From contig JACKAA010000005.1 of NCBI GenBank assembly GCA_020635275.1, forward strand, positions 124,001 to 188,000: 64,000 bases of DNA, given 5' to 3'. The stretch comes from Ignavibacteriales bacterium (lineage in GTDB: Bacteria; Bacteroidota; Ignavibacteria; Ignavibacteriales; Melioribacteraceae). The position numbers and the translations under genes are program-made. Every line of letters begins with the position of its first letter. The stretch's first letter is position 1. Below are positions 18,211 to 29,312 of this stretch, one piece after another. The notes beneath the pieces are model-generated. The model was not told the DNA's origin. It made no database searches and saw only the letters and a list, made by a program, of their open reading frames with translations.

Positions 18211-19164
18211 ATGAAATTGAAATATGCTATTGGTGTTGATTTAGGCGGTACTAAAATAAAATTAGGTATCGTAACTTCTGAAGGCAGAATTGTTAAAAAA
18301 GATTCCATCCCAACATTAGCAAATGAAGGTGTTGATAAATCAATCAGCCAAATTAAAAAGGGTATAAGTAATTTATTGAAAGGTAATAAAAATTTAATTT
18401 CCGGAATTGGCATTGGTTCGCCGGGAGTAGTTTCACTAAAAAAAGGCACTGTTGAAAATCCACCAAATTTACCTGGCTGGGGAAAAGTACATCTTGGAAG
18501 AATAATAAGTAAAGAGTTTTCTTTACCAACATTCGTTGAAAATGATGCAAACGCTGCTGCAATTGGCGAACTAATTTATGGTAAAGGTAAAAAACTAAAT
18601 AGTTTTATAATGATTACACTAGGAACCGGAGTTGGTGGTGGAATTATTTATGATAAAAAATTATTTAGAGGTGATTTAGGCGGTGCCGGTGAAATTGGTC
18701 ATTTGACAATTGATATAAACGGACCAAAGTGTAACTGCGGTTCTCGTGGTTGTATTGAAGCTTATGTTGGCAATAATTACTTTATTGCTAATGTAAAGAA
18801 AAAACTTGAAAGTGTAAAAGAATCTAAAATATTTGAGTTGATAGACAATAATTTGGAAAATCTTTCACCAAAAACAATTCATGATGCTTCTTTACTAAAT
18901 GATGAGTTTTCAATTAAGATGATTGAAGAAATGGGACAAAATCTTGGTTTTGGATTAGCCTCAATAGTTAACGTTTTGGATATTACAAATGTAATAATTG
19001 GCGGCGGTGTTTCTGGTTTTGGTAAAATTTTATTTGATTCAACAAAAAACTCAATAAAATCAAGGGTTTTAACTCCGTTAAAAAGTAGAGTAAATGTTTA
19101 TCCTGCTAATTTAAAAAATAATGCTGGCGTAAAAGGTGCTTCGTCTCTTGTATTTTATTCATAA
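18211..19164 (+). CDS. ROK-family sugar kinase (glucokinase-like)
   Basis: A 317-residue cytosolic kinase starting at ATG 18211; the in-frame TTG at 18181 lies inside the previous gene. DLGGTKIK near residues 10-17 is the phosphate-binding loop. GIGIGSPGVV and VENDANAAAIGE supply the catalytic aspartate, ITLGTGVGGGII is the second phosphate motif, and CNCGSRGCIEAY holds the zinc-binding cysteines unique to ROK proteins. EIGHL places the sugar-binding Glu/His. The family phosphorylates glucose, N-acetylglucosamine or ManNAc. With a GH20-like enzyme and symporter upstream, an amino-sugar substrate is possible, but the gene is ten bases after the LEA lipoprotein and not linked to those genes. 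Confidence 0.92.
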   Translation: MKLKYAIGVDLGGTKIKLGIVTSEGRIVKKDSIPTLANEGVDKSISQIKKGISNLLKGNKNLISGIGIGSPGVVSLKKGTVENPPNLPGWGKVHLGRIISKEFSLPTFVENDANAAAIGELIYGKGKKLNSFIMITLGTGVGGGIIYDKKLFRGDLGGAGEIGHLTIDINGPKCNCGSRGCIEAYVGNNYFIANVKKKLESVKESKIFELIDNNLENLSPKTIHDASLLNDEFSIKMIEEMGQNLGFGLASIVNVLDITNVIIGGGVSGFGKILFDSTKNSIKSRVLTPLKSRVNVYPANLKNNAGVKGASSLVFYS

Positions 19165-19253
19165 ATTAATTTCACAGTTGCTTAAAATTGAATATTGTTT
19201 TTTAATATTGTCTTTTCGATAATTCTTAAAGCAGAATTAATTAATGTATGTAA

Positions 19254-21851
19254 ATGAAAAAAACTTTATTTCTCATATTGTTTGCTGCTTTTGTATTGAA
19301 AGGACAAAATATTAGAATTGATTCTCTGCAAACTGCAACTGAAATAGATACTGCAATAGTAAATCAAATCTCCTCAGAAGTTAAAGATTCAGTTAAAAGT
19401 AAAAAATTTGATGTTGATGATGTAATTACCAGCACTGCATCTGATTCAATTAAGTTTAATCTTGTTAATAAAAGAATGTACATCTTTGGAAGCGGGGAAT
19501 TAAAATATAAGCAGACTAATTTAAAGGGCGGTAAAATAAATATTAATTTTGAAACCAATGAACTTGAAGCTGAAGGGATAATTGATTCGGCCGATACAAA
19601 TGCAGTAAATGGTTTGGCGCAAACTCCTGTTTTAAGCGAAGGTGCAGAAAACTATGAAGGAACAAAATTAAAATATAATTTCAAAACTCAAAAAGGATTT
19701 ATATCTGCTGCAAAGAATGTTAAAGATGATCAGCGTTATGAAGGTTCGGCGGTAAAAAAAGTTGATAAAGATACTTATTTTGTAAAAGAAGGAATTTATA
19801 CTACATGCAGAGAAGATACACCGCATACTTATTTTTCAGCTGAAGAAATGAAGGTAATACAAAAAGATAAAATTTTTGCCAAATGGATTTTTATGTACAT
19901 CGGAGGAGTTCCGCTTCCTATTCCAATTCCTTTTGCTGTTTTTCCAAATGAAAAAGGAAGAAGATCTGGAATGATTGCTCCAACCTATGGAACAATTGCC
20001 GACCGTGGTCAGTATTTCAAAAATTTTGGTTACTTTTTTGCCATAAGCGATTTTATGGATTTAACTTTGAATGGTGATTACTATACACGCGGTGGATGGG
20101 GAACAAGAATGCGTTACAGATATGCAAGTCGTTATGAATTTAGCGGAAATTTAAATGCTGGTTATTCCAGAATTTTAAAAGGTGAAGATGAGGATCCGAA
20201 GAAAACCAGAACAACGGATTGGAACATTTCATTTAATCATAATCAAGAATTTACACCTACTCTAAAACTCGATGCAAATTTGAGATTTCAGTCTAGGAAT
20301 TATCTTCAAAATAATAGCATCAGTTACAATGATTTGTTAACACAAGATATTACATCAAATGCAACATTATCAAAAAGATGGGAAGAATCTGGCAACTCTT
20401 TGACCATTAATTACAGCAGAACTCAGAAATTGGATAGTGTTGATATTAGAGAAGTATTGCCGAATGTTAGTTTTAATAAGTCGCAATTTTATCCATTTAA
20501 AACCTCTGCATCCTCTAAAGATGAGGGCTGGTATGAAAAAATTGGTATAAGCTATTCCGGAAAATTTAGAAATAACAGAAACAATATTGGCGGAGATTTA
20601 AAAATTAGAGGTGGAATGCAGCACAATATTTCTGTAAATGCATCTCCCAAAATTGGATATTTTAATTTATCTCCACGTGTTAATTATGTTGAAAAATGGT
20701 ACAATAAAAAAACAAGAAGATACATTGAAAATGTTCAGGATGTTTCCAATTCAAAATTATTGCTACAGATGTTAGCTTCTAATACTGCCACAAATGATGT
20801 TTTAACTGAAGATATACATGAAATTAATATGATACGAACTTTTAATTTTGGTCTTTCTACTTCGACAAAAATTTATGGTATGATGCAGCCGCAAATGTTA
20901 GGCGTTGAAGCATTTAGACACACAATTACTCCTTCGGTATCTTATAACTATACTCCAGATTTTTCAAAAGAAAAATGGGGATATTATGAAACATATACAC
21001 AAGCTGATGGAACAATTGAAAGATATGATCCATATTCACAAGAGGTTTTTGGAGGCGTTTCAAGTGGCGAATCTCAAAGTGTAAATTTTTCAGTAGGCAA
21101 TATATTTGAAATGAAGACCATGAAAGATCCAACAGATACTACATCCGAACAAGAAAAAATTACTTTATTAAATTTAGATTTATCAACCGGTTATAATTTT
21201 GCTGCAGATAGTTTAAGACTTTCGGATTTAAGAGTCAGCTATAGAACAAAAATTGGCAATATCCTTAATTTTTCAGGCTCTTCAGCTTACACATTTTATG
21301 ATTATGATAATAGCAGAAGAATTAATGAATTTCTTGCTGACAAAGGTAAAGGTTTATTCAGATTGACAAATCTAAACTTTTCGGTGTCTGCTTCAATTTC
21401 AGGAGAAAAATTAAAAGGTGAAGAAAGAACGGGAAAAGATGAAGAAAATAAGGAAGAGTATGATGCTTTTAAGAAAAAAGATTATACAAGATTATATGAG
21501 GAAGAAGAGACTGATTTTTCAATTCCATGGAATTTGAGTTTAAATTATAATTATAACCTTTCTAAACCAACTCCGGCTGAAGGAAAAATAAATTCTAACA
21601 TTGGTGTTAATCTTGGATTCAACTTAGCAAAAAATTGGAAGTTTGGTGTAAGAGGAAATTATGATTTTCAGCGTGAAGAATTTTCTGCACCACAAGTTAC
21701 AATTTATAGAGATTTAGAATGCTGGGAAATGAATTTTAGCTGGAATCCGCTTGGAACCTACACAGGATTTAGATTTGAGATTAGAATGAAAGCTCCGGAA
21801 TTAAGAGATGTTAAAGTAACAAGAAGACGTGGTTTATATTCCGGTCGATAA
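19254..21851 (+). CDS. lptD: LptD-like LPS-assembly outer-membrane protein
   Basis: An 865-residue outer-membrane protein, shorter in its N-terminal part than some relatives. It has a signal peptide (to about residue 18), an OstA/LptA-like beta-jellyroll (about 60-190, with FGSGELKYKQTNLKGGKI), then a large barrel. The junction motif PIPIPFAVFPNEKGRRSGM and IAPTYG is diagnostic of Bacteroidota LptD. LptD with LptE inserts lipopolysaccharide into the outer leaflet. Barrel strands end in RFEIRMKAPELRDVKV. The disulfide cysteines of the enteric enzyme are not evident, with only isolated cysteines (YTTCREDT and one near the C-terminus). It is followed 28 bases later by the NYN protein. Confidence 0.88.
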   Translation: MKKTLFLILFAAFVLKGQNIRIDSLQTATEIDTAIVNQISSEVKDSVKSKKFDVDDVITSTASDSIKFNLVNKRMYIFGSGELKYKQTNLKGGKININFETNELEAEGIIDSADTNAVNGLAQTPVLSEGAENYEGTKLKYNFKTQKGFISAAKNVKDDQRYEGSAVKKVDKDTYFVKEGIYTTCREDTPHTYFSAEEMKVIQKDKIFAKWIFMYIGGVPLPIPIPFAVFPNEKGRRSGMIAPTYGTIADRGQYFKNFGYFFAISDFMDLTLNGDYYTRGGWGTRMRYRYASRYEFSGNLNAGYSRILKGEDEDPKKTRTTDWNISFNHNQEFTPTLKLDANLRFQSRNYLQNNSISYNDLLTQDITSNATLSKRWEESGNSLTINYSRTQKLDSVDIREVLPNVSFNKSQFYPFKTSASSKDEGWYEKIGISYSGKFRNNRNNIGGDLKIRGGMQHNISVNASPKIGYFNLSPRVNYVEKWYNKKTRRYIENVQDVSNSKLLLQMLASNTATNDVLTEDIHEINMIRTFNFGLSTSTKIYGMMQPQMLGVEAFRHTITPSVSYNYTPDFSKEKWGYYETYTQADGTIERYDPYSQEVFGGVSSGESQSVNFSVGNIFEMKTMKDPTDTTSEQEKITLLNLDLSTGYNFAADSLRLSDLRVSYRTKIGNILNFSGSSAYTFYDYDNSRRINEFLADKGKGLFRLTNLNFSVSASISGEKLKGEERTGKDEENKEEYDAFKKKDYTRLYEEEETDFSIPWNLSLNYNYNLSKPTPAEGKINSNIGVNLGFNLAKNWKFGVRGNYDFQREEFSAPQVTIYRDLECWEMNFSWNPLGTYTGFRFEIRMKAPELRDVKVTRRRGLYSGR

Positions 21852-21879
21852 ATTTATTTTAGAAAATTATTAAATCACT

Positions 21880-22332
21880 ATGATTCAAAAATATATAATT
21901 GACGGAAATAATTTAATTGGTAAAATAAAAGATTTATGGAATTTGCAAAATTCTGATAAGCAAATGTCAAGAGTAAAATTAGTAAAAATGCTGGATGAAT
22001 ATTTTAGTCAGAAAAAAGTTAAAGTCTCTCTTCATTTTGATGGATTTGAAACTGATAAAATTCCGTCTATTTCCTCAAAGATTAATTACTCAAATAATAA
22101 AACCGCTGATTCAAAAATAAAGAAAGAGATTGATCATTCTAAAAATCCTAAAGTAATTGCAGTTGTATCTTCCGACCATTCTGTAATGCAATATGCTAAA
22201 GTTAATAGCTGCACGGTTTTAAAAAGCGAAGAGTTTGCCAGAAATTTGAAGAAAAGAAAAAAAGGAAACTCAGAAGAAGAAATTGCCAAATCAATTAGTA
22301 ATGATGAAATAATAAAATTATTTTTAGAATAG
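21880..22332 (+). CDS. NYN/YacP-like domain protein (putative ribonuclease)
   Basis: A 150-residue soluble protein. IIDGNNLIGKI near residues 5-15 contains the Asp-Gly-Asn of the PIN-like NYN active site, HFDGFETD and DSKIKKEIDH carry further acidic residues, and IAVVSSDHSVMQYAK matches the VxSxD strand. NYN/YacP (Rae1-like) proteins are nucleases acting on RNA. The C-terminus is basic (NLKKRKKGN). Its position 28 bases after lptD suggests read-through. Target RNA is unknown. Confidence 0.75.
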   Translation: MIQKYIIDGNNLIGKIKDLWNLQNSDKQMSRVKLVKMLDEYFSQKKVKVSLHFDGFETDKIPSISSKINYSNNKTADSKIKKEIDHSKNPKVIAVVSSDHSVMQYAKVNSCTVLKSEEFARNLKKRKKGNSEEEIAKSISNDEIIKLFLE

Positions 22333-22348
22333 TATTATTGAACAAGCT

Positions 22349-22410
22349 GTCATTCCCACGAAAGTGGGAATCTAGAAGATTTTCAATTATTTTTTTTAAA
22401 TTAGAATGAC
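22349..22410. repeat. REP-like palindromic element
   Basis: An inner perfect 8-bp hairpin with a GAAA loop (ATTCCCAC GAAA GTGGGAAT, 22352-22371) lies within an outer inverted pair GTCATTC (22349-22355) / GAATGAC (22404-22410). The form resembles the short CATTCCC-hairpin REP sequences dispersed in many genomes. It lies between two convergent genes and may double as a terminator for both. Confidence 0.6.
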
Positions 22411-22433
22411 ATTTTGAATATTCAGAATTATTC

Positions 22434-23195
22434 TTAAATCAATTTTATATCTTTAAGAAACCCTAATTTTTCTCTCACCTCGTAAACACTTTGAATATCA
22501 ATTTCTGCATAAATTATTTTCTCTTCGTTTTCACTAATAATTATTTCTTTGCCCATAGGATCATAAATTGCAGAAAATCCATTATATTTTTGAAAAGGAT
22601 CTTCTCCAATTCTATTTACACCAATCATATAACATTGGTTTTCAATGGCTCTAGCTTTCAATAATGTTTTCCAATGATCAATTCTTTTAATTGGCCAATT
22701 AGCAATGTTAACAATAATTTCAGTTCTCTCTTTTCCATAAAGTCTGTACAATTCAGGAAATCTTAAATCATAGCAAATTGAAAGACCAATTTTTGTTTTA
22801 TCAATTTTAGTTATAACACTTTCATTTCCGGCATCAAAATTCTTATCTTCTTCAGCCAAAGAAAAAGGATGTACCTTTCTATAAACAGCTTTTATTAATC
22901 CTTTGTTATCAAAATGAAAAAGAGAATTATAAAATTTATTATGATATTTTTCTATAATCCCGGCAATAATATCTATTTTAAATTCAGAAGATAATTTCAA
23001 AAAATACTTCATACCTATGCCATCAATTTCTTCACTGTAGTTTTGTGAATTCATTGTAAAGCCGGTTAATGTCATTTCAGGAAAAATTAAAATCTCAGTA
23101 TCTTTTTTAATATTATTTACTAGATCGTTAATCTTAAGAATATTATCTTCTTTTGATTCCCAAATTGGTGAAAATTGTAAAAGTGCTATTTTCAT
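22434..23195 (-). CDS. Carbon-nitrogen hydrolase (omega-amidase/nitrilase superfamily)
   Basis: A 253-residue cytosolic amidase, read leftwards. The Glu-Lys-Cys triad is visible: E40 in LIFPEMTLTGF, K107 in YRKVHPF and C141 in SICYDLRFPELYR. Length and motifs fit the YafV/NIT2 omega-amidase branch, which hydrolyses alpha-ketoglutaramate and related amides or repairs deaminated glutathione. No partner genes are adjacent. The gene stands alone on the minus strand, and its 5' end faces the divergent SpmA/B-like gene across about 110 bases. Confidence 0.88.
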   Translation of the reverse strand: MKIALLQFSPIWESKEDNILKINDLVNNIKKDTEILIFPEMTLTGFTMNSQNYSEEIDGIGMKYFLKLSSEFKIDIIAGIIEKYHNKFYNSLFHFDNKGLIKAVYRKVHPFSLAEEDKNFDAGNESVITKIDKTKIGLSICYDLRFPELYRLYGKERTEIIVNIANWPIKRIDHWKTLLKARAIENQCYMIGVNRIGEDPFQKYNGFSAIYDPMGKEIIISENEEKIIYAEIDIQSVYEVREKLGFLKDIKLI

Positions 23196-23305
23196 ATTAA
23201 AATAATTTATTCGTATTTAGTAAATTGAGCATGTCATTTAGATAAAGAATTTATAATTTGTAATTCAAAATTGAATTTTTCTCTGCTAAAATCAAGGAGT
23301 AATAA

Positions 23306-24937
<1,632 letters not shown>

Positions 24938-24940
24938 AGT

Positions 24941-25894
24941 ATGAATGTATTTATAACAAGAGAAATACCTCAAATAGCAAAGCAGCTTCTTGAGAAAAAT
25001 AATATAACCGTAAAAGTTTTCCGACCCAAAAGAAATATTTCTGAATCTGAGTTAATAAAATATTCAAAGAATGCAGATGCAATTATTTCATTACTAACAG
25101 AAAAGTTTGATCAAAAAACAATTGATCAACTTAGCAAGTGTAAAATTATTGCTAATTATGCTGTTGGATTTAATAATATCGATATACAATATGCAAAATC
25201 AAAAGGAATTATTGTTACAAATACTCCCGATGTTTTAACTGACGCGACTGCTGAGATTGCTGTTTCTCTTGTATTGGCATGTGCCAGAAGAATTCCAGAA
25301 GGTGAGAGAATGATGCGTGAAGAAAAGTTTATTGGGTGGGAACCTAATTTACTTAAAGGAATTCAATTGACGGGTAAAACTTTTGGAATTATTGGTGCTG
25401 GAAGAATTGGGCAGGCAACTGCAAAAAGAATGAAAGGTTTTGGCTGTAAAATTATTTACTATAATAAATCTAAAAAAGTAGATTTTGAAAAAGAAGTAAA
25501 TGCACAAAAGGTATCACTTAATTCATTATTGAAAAAATCGGATATTATTTCGGTGCATGTGCCTTTAAATCCTTCGACAAATAATTTAATTGATAATACC
25601 AAACTAGATCTATTAAAAGAAAATGCTATAATAGTAAATACAGCAAGAGGTGAAATAATAGATGAGAAATATTTGATAAAAATGTTAAAATCAAAAAAAA
25701 TATTTTCAGCAGGATTTGATGTTTACGAAAATGAACCCAAAATTAACAAAGACTTGTTAAAGTTAAATAATGTAGTACTTCTTCCTCATATTGGCAGTGC
25801 AACAATTGAAACAAGAGATGAAATGGCAAAACTTGCTGCAAAAAATATTGTAAATGTTTTGTTTGGAAAGAAGCCTTTAACACCTGTCAATTAA
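24941..25894 (+). CDS. D-isomer-specific 2-hydroxyacid dehydrogenase (glyoxylate/hydroxypyruvate reductase type)
   Basis: A 317-residue NAD(P)-dependent enzyme. GIIGAGRIGQATAKRMKGFG at the Rossmann core binds the dinucleotide; NTARGEIIDE carries the catalytic Arg, the ENEP segment the conserved Glu and LLPHIGSATIETRDEMA the catalytic His. The catalytic N-terminal substrate domain includes ANYAVGFNNID. These features point to the GyaR/GhrA-like group that reduces glyoxylate or hydroxypyruvate. It starts three bases after the membrane protein, probably in the same transcript. Confidence 0.9.
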   Translation: MNVFITREIPQIAKQLLEKNNITVKVFRPKRNISESELIKYSKNADAIISLLTEKFDQKTIDQLSKCKIIANYAVGFNNIDIQYAKSKGIIVTNTPDVLTDATAEIAVSLVLACARRIPEGERMMREEKFIGWEPNLLKGIQLTGKTFGIIGAGRIGQATAKRMKGFGCKIIYYNKSKKVDFEKEVNAQKVSLNSLLKKSDIISVHVPLNPSTNNLIDNTKLDLLKENAIIVNTARGEIIDEKYLIKMLKSKKIFSAGFDVYENEPKINKDLLKLNNVVLLPHIGSATIETRDEMAKLAAKNIVNVLFGKKPLTPVN

Positions 25895-25975
25895 AAATCT
25901 TAAGATGTAAAAATGCTTTGTTTTGGCTCTAAATTCTATTTATTTTATGTAATTATAAATTAAATATTTCGGACT

Positions 25976-27097
25976 ATGAGAATTGGAATTCCAAAAGAAA
26001 CCTTAAGAGAAGAAAAGCGAGTTGGATTAGCTCCAGTGGGTGTTGATGCTCTTACAAAAGCTGGTCACTCAGTATTTGTTGAAACTGAAGCTGGTTTGGG
26101 AAGTCACTTTAGCGATCAAGATTATATTAATGCTGGTGCTACAATTGTTTATAGTGCTGAAGAAGTTTACCAAAGAGCTGAATTAATTGCAAAAGTTACA
26201 CCTTTAACTGAAGAAACTGCTGATCTTATTCAGGAAAATCAAATAATATTTTCTTTCTTACATTTATCAGTAGGAAAAAAGTATATTATTGATAAGCTTC
26301 TAGAAAAAAAAGTAACCGCAATAAGTTATGAACTAATTGAAAAGAAAGATCAATTACCGGTTCTTCAATCAATTAGTGAGATTGCAGGTCAGTTATCAAT
26401 ACAAGTTGGCAGTAAATATTTAAAGAGTGATGTTCCTTCAGGACGTGGTATTTTATTAGGCGGAATACCCGGAGTTGCACCGGCTGCTGTAGTTATTTTA
26501 GGCGCAGGTGTTGTTGGATATAATGCTGCTCGAGCAGCATACGCAACAGGTGCTCAGGTAATTGTATTAGACAAAGATTTGAGAAGATTAAGAAGAATTG
26601 AAAATAATTTGTCTAAAAATATTACTACTGTTGTTGCAAACCCAATGACGATAGCAAGAGGTGTAAAGTTTGCAGATTTATTTATAGGTGCGGTTCAAAT
26701 TAAGGGTGAAAAATCACCTCACATTATTACTGAAGAGATGGTAAAGACCATGAAAAAAGGAGCTGTTATTGTTGATGTTGCAATTGATCAAGGTGGATGT
26801 GTCGAAACCAGTTACCCGACTACGTTATCTGATCCAATATTTATAAAGCATAATGTAATTCATTATTGTGTTCCGAATATTCCCGCGCTTGTAGCAAGAA
26901 CAGCAAGTTACGGTTTAACAAATGCATCAATAGAATATATTACAAGTATTGCTGATAATGGTTTGGGAAATGCATTGATTGGTGATGTCGGTTTTTCAAA
27001 AGGTGTTTGCACATACAAAGGTACTTGCTCAAATGAAGTAATTGCAGAAACTTTTAATTTAGAATATAGAAGACTTCATATTTTTTCTACTAATTAA
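25976..27097 (+). CDS. ald: Alanine dehydrogenase
   Basis: A 373-residue cytosolic enzyme, full length for the family. The N-terminus MRIGIPKETLREEKRVGL and the substrate-binding VTPLTEE segment, then VVILGAGVVGYNAARAAY as the NAD-binding loop and VDVAIDQGGCVETS as the C-terminal catalytic stretch, identify it. It interconverts L-alanine and pyruvate with NAD. In other Bacteroidota ald often lies beside porX-tsaE (recalled, not checked); here porX is about 9 kb away. It shares a short gap with the CoA-transferase gene that follows. Confidence 0.95.
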   Translation: MRIGIPKETLREEKRVGLAPVGVDALTKAGHSVFVETEAGLGSHFSDQDYINAGATIVYSAEEVYQRAELIAKVTPLTEETADLIQENQIIFSFLHLSVGKKYIIDKLLEKKVTAISYELIEKKDQLPVLQSISEIAGQLSIQVGSKYLKSDVPSGRGILLGGIPGVAPAAVVILGAGVVGYNAARAAYATGAQVIVLDKDLRRLRRIENNLSKNITTVVANPMTIARGVKFADLFIGAVQIKGEKSPHIITEEMVKTMKKGAVIVDVAIDQGGCVETSYPTTLSDPIFIKHNVIHYCVPNIPALVARTASYGLTNASIEYITSIADNGLGNALIGDVGFSKGVCTYKGTCSNEVIAETFNLEYRRLHIFSTN

Positions 27098-27113
27098 AAT
27101 TAATTGAATAGTG

Positions 27114-28463
27114 ATGACAGAAGAAATAAAAATAAATAGACCTCAGAAGTTATCTTGGAAGGAAAAATATAAATCCAAAGTTCTTTCTTCAGATGATGCA
27201 TTAAGAGTAGTAAAATCTGGTGATAAAGTTGTAATTCAGCCTGGCTGTGCAGCTCCAATGGAATTAATAAGAGCACTGGTTAGAAAAAAAGATGATTTAA
27301 TGGATGTTCTGTTATATCATATTTTAATTGTAGGTGATCTGCCTTATTTAGCACCGGGAATGGAAAAACACTTTCAGCATAAAGCTTTTTTTATTGGAGG
27401 AAATTCAAGAAAAGCAGTAAATGAGGGTAGAGCTGAATTTATACCAATATTTCTTTCTGAAGTAACAATGTTGTTTAAACGCGGTATTATTGTACCGGAT
27501 ATAGCACTAATAAATGTTTCTCCTCCTGATGAACACGGTTATTGCAGTTTTGGAATTGACGTTGGTAATATAAAAACGCCTACAGAAAAATCTAAAATTG
27601 TTATTGCTCAAATTAATAATGAAATGCCCAGAGGTTTAGGTAACAGTTTTATTCATCTAAATAAAATTGATTTTATTGTTGAACACGATGAACTGTTATT
27701 AGAATTACCTCAAGTGGATCCAAATGCAACGCCGGAAGTTTTAGCCGCTTATGATAAAATTGGACAATATATTGCTGAAATGATAGATGACGGATCAACA
27801 TTGCAAATGGGAATAGGAGCAATTCCCGATTCAGTTATGCGGTATCTGAAAGATCATAAAGATTTAGGAATTCATACAGAAATGTTTTCTGACGGCATTG
27901 TTGAATTAGTTGAAGAAGGTATTATTAACGGTGAACAGAAAGCTTTACATCCGGGAAAAATTATTGCCGGTTTTGTGCTTGGAACAAAAAAGTCTTTTGA
28001 CTTTATAGACAATAATCCAATTTTTGAATTTCATCCGCAAGAATATGTAAATGATCCATTTATTATAGCAAAAAATAATAAAATGGTTGCTATTAATTCT
28101 GCAATTGAAATTGATTTGACCGGACAAGTATGTTCAGATTCAATAGGGACAAAATTTTATAGTGGTATTGGCGGACAAGTTGATTTTATAAGGGGAGCTG
28201 CTCATTCAGAAGGCGGTAAACCAATTATTGCTCTGCCTTCAACAACAAAAGACGGAAAAATTTCAAGAATTGTTCCAACACTTAAAAATGGTGCCGGTGT
28301 AGTAACATCAAGAGGTGATGTACATTATGTGGTTACTGAATATGGGGTTGCCAATCTTTTTGGAAAAAGTATTCAGGAAAGAGTAAAATCTCTAATTAAA
28401 ATATCACATCCTAAATTTAGAGATGAATTAACTCAATTTGCTAAGTCAAATTACTATATTTAA
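27114..28463 (+). CDS. Acetyl-CoA hydrolase/4-hydroxybutyrate CoA-transferase family protein
   Basis: A 449-residue enzyme (from the ATG at 27114; the preceding GTG at 27111 is in frame and would add one residue). GCAAPMELIRALV, INVSPPDEHGYCSFGIDV, LQMGIGAIPDSVM, IHTEMFSDGIVEL and VVTEYGVANLFGKSIQER are conserved landmarks. The catalytic Glu is expected in the HTEMFSDG loop. The family moves CoA between acyl groups and acetate or hydrolyses acetyl-CoA. It lies 16 bases after ald, consistent with joint catabolism of alanine through pyruvate and acetyl-CoA, though the exact acyl substrate is open. Confidence 0.88.
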   Translation: MTEEIKINRPQKLSWKEKYKSKVLSSDDALRVVKSGDKVVIQPGCAAPMELIRALVRKKDDLMDVLLYHILIVGDLPYLAPGMEKHFQHKAFFIGGNSRKAVNEGRAEFIPIFLSEVTMLFKRGIIVPDIALINVSPPDEHGYCSFGIDVGNIKTPTEKSKIVIAQINNEMPRGLGNSFIHLNKIDFIVEHDELLLELPQVDPNATPEVLAAYDKIGQYIAEMIDDGSTLQMGIGAIPDSVMRYLKDHKDLGIHTEMFSDGIVELVEEGIINGEQKALHPGKIIAGFVLGTKKSFDFIDNNPIFEFHPQEYVNDPFIIAKNNKMVAINSAIEIDLTGQVCSDSIGTKFYSGIGGQVDFIRGAAHSEGGKPIIALPSTTKDGKISRIVPTLKNGAGVVTSRGDVHYVVTEYGVANLFGKSIQERVKSLIKISHPKFRDELTQFAKSNYYI

Positions 28464-28473
28464 TTAAGGTTCA

Positions 28474-29163
28474 ATGGTAGCAGTATTAGGAGACATACAC
28501 GGTTGCTTTTATACTTTGCGGGAACTTTACCATAATGTTGTTGAAAAGTATCCGGATATTAAGGTGTATTCGGTTGGCGACTTAGTTGATAGAGGAAAGT
28601 ACAGCTTAGAGACAATTGAATACATAAAACGAAAAGATATAAAATTTACTCCAGGCAATCATGATTTAATGTTTACACATTTTTTTGAAAGTCCCGGAAG
28701 TATTTTTGCACGGACATGGATTCATAATGATCACGGTCCAACACTTGCTGCATATGAGTTTGAACCTGAAAAAGTTTGGGAACATATTGATTTAATTAAT
28801 AATCAACCGTTGGTTTATAATTTGGATGATTGTTTTATTACACATGCTGGAATTTCATCTTATTATAAAAAAGTAATTCCAACTGGTTTTAAAGAAAATT
28901 TAGATTTATTAACACCTTTGATTGACAATGAACATTATAATGAACATGGTGTAATGTGGAATAGAGATAAGCTTTTAAACATTGGTAAACTTCAAATAGT
29001 TGGCCATACACATGATTTAGAACCTCGTTTTGATAAAAGATCAAATGCACTTTATATTGATACCGGAGCATTTAGAGGAAATAAACTAAGCTGCGCAATT
29101 GTCGAAAATAGTGAAGTAGTTGAAATTATTTCAATTGAAACGAAATCGAGGGATATTTATTAA
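28474..29163 (+). CDS. PPP-type metallophosphoesterase (serine/threonine phosphatase-like)
   Basis: A 229-residue soluble phosphatase. All five PPP metal motifs are present: GDIHGCF, GDLVDRGKYS, PGNHDLM, ITHAGIS and VGHTHD. Length and spacing resemble bacterial PrpA/PrpE and ApaH-like enzymes, so substrates could be phosphoproteins or dinucleoside polyphosphates. The gene begins 10 bases after the CoA-transferase stop and ends the run; a 149-base AT-rich gap then precedes sprA. Confidence 0.87.
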   Translation: MVAVLGDIHGCFYTLRELYHNVVEKYPDIKVYSVGDLVDRGKYSLETIEYIKRKDIKFTPGNHDLMFTHFFESPGSIFARTWIHNDHGPTLAAYEFEPEKVWEHIDLINNQPLVYNLDDCFITHAGISSYYKKVIPTGFKENLDLLTPLIDNEHYNEHGVMWNRDKLLNIGKLQIVGHTHDLEPRFDKRSNALYIDTGAFRGNKLSCAIVENSEVVEIISIETKSRDIY

Positions 29164-29245
29164 ATAGGCAATCATTTTTGACTATTTTTATCGTTAATTG
29201 ATAATTATTATTTAATTAGATAATTTTTCATCCCTTTTATTAAAC

Positions 29246-29270
29246 AGGAGGTTTTATAGATTTACATTTA
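29246..29270 (+). promoter_or_regulatory. Shared AGGA...TTTTATAGATTTACATTTA motif upstream of sprA
   Basis: A near-copy (one base indel plus nearby AGGA) lies at 61430-61455, a similar distance before tonB. TATAGA within it may be a -10 element, but no clear -35 is seen here. Promoter or operator status is tentative. Confidence 0.3.
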
Positions 29271-29312
29271 CAATAATTAAGGATCAATAATAATTTAGGT
29301 TTTGTTAAAATT

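Noticed and set aside
29163..29312. A conventional strong promoter with -35 TTGACA for sprA
   Set aside because: TATAGA at 29255 has no clear -35 partner at the right spacing; a promoter is likely here but is not identified.
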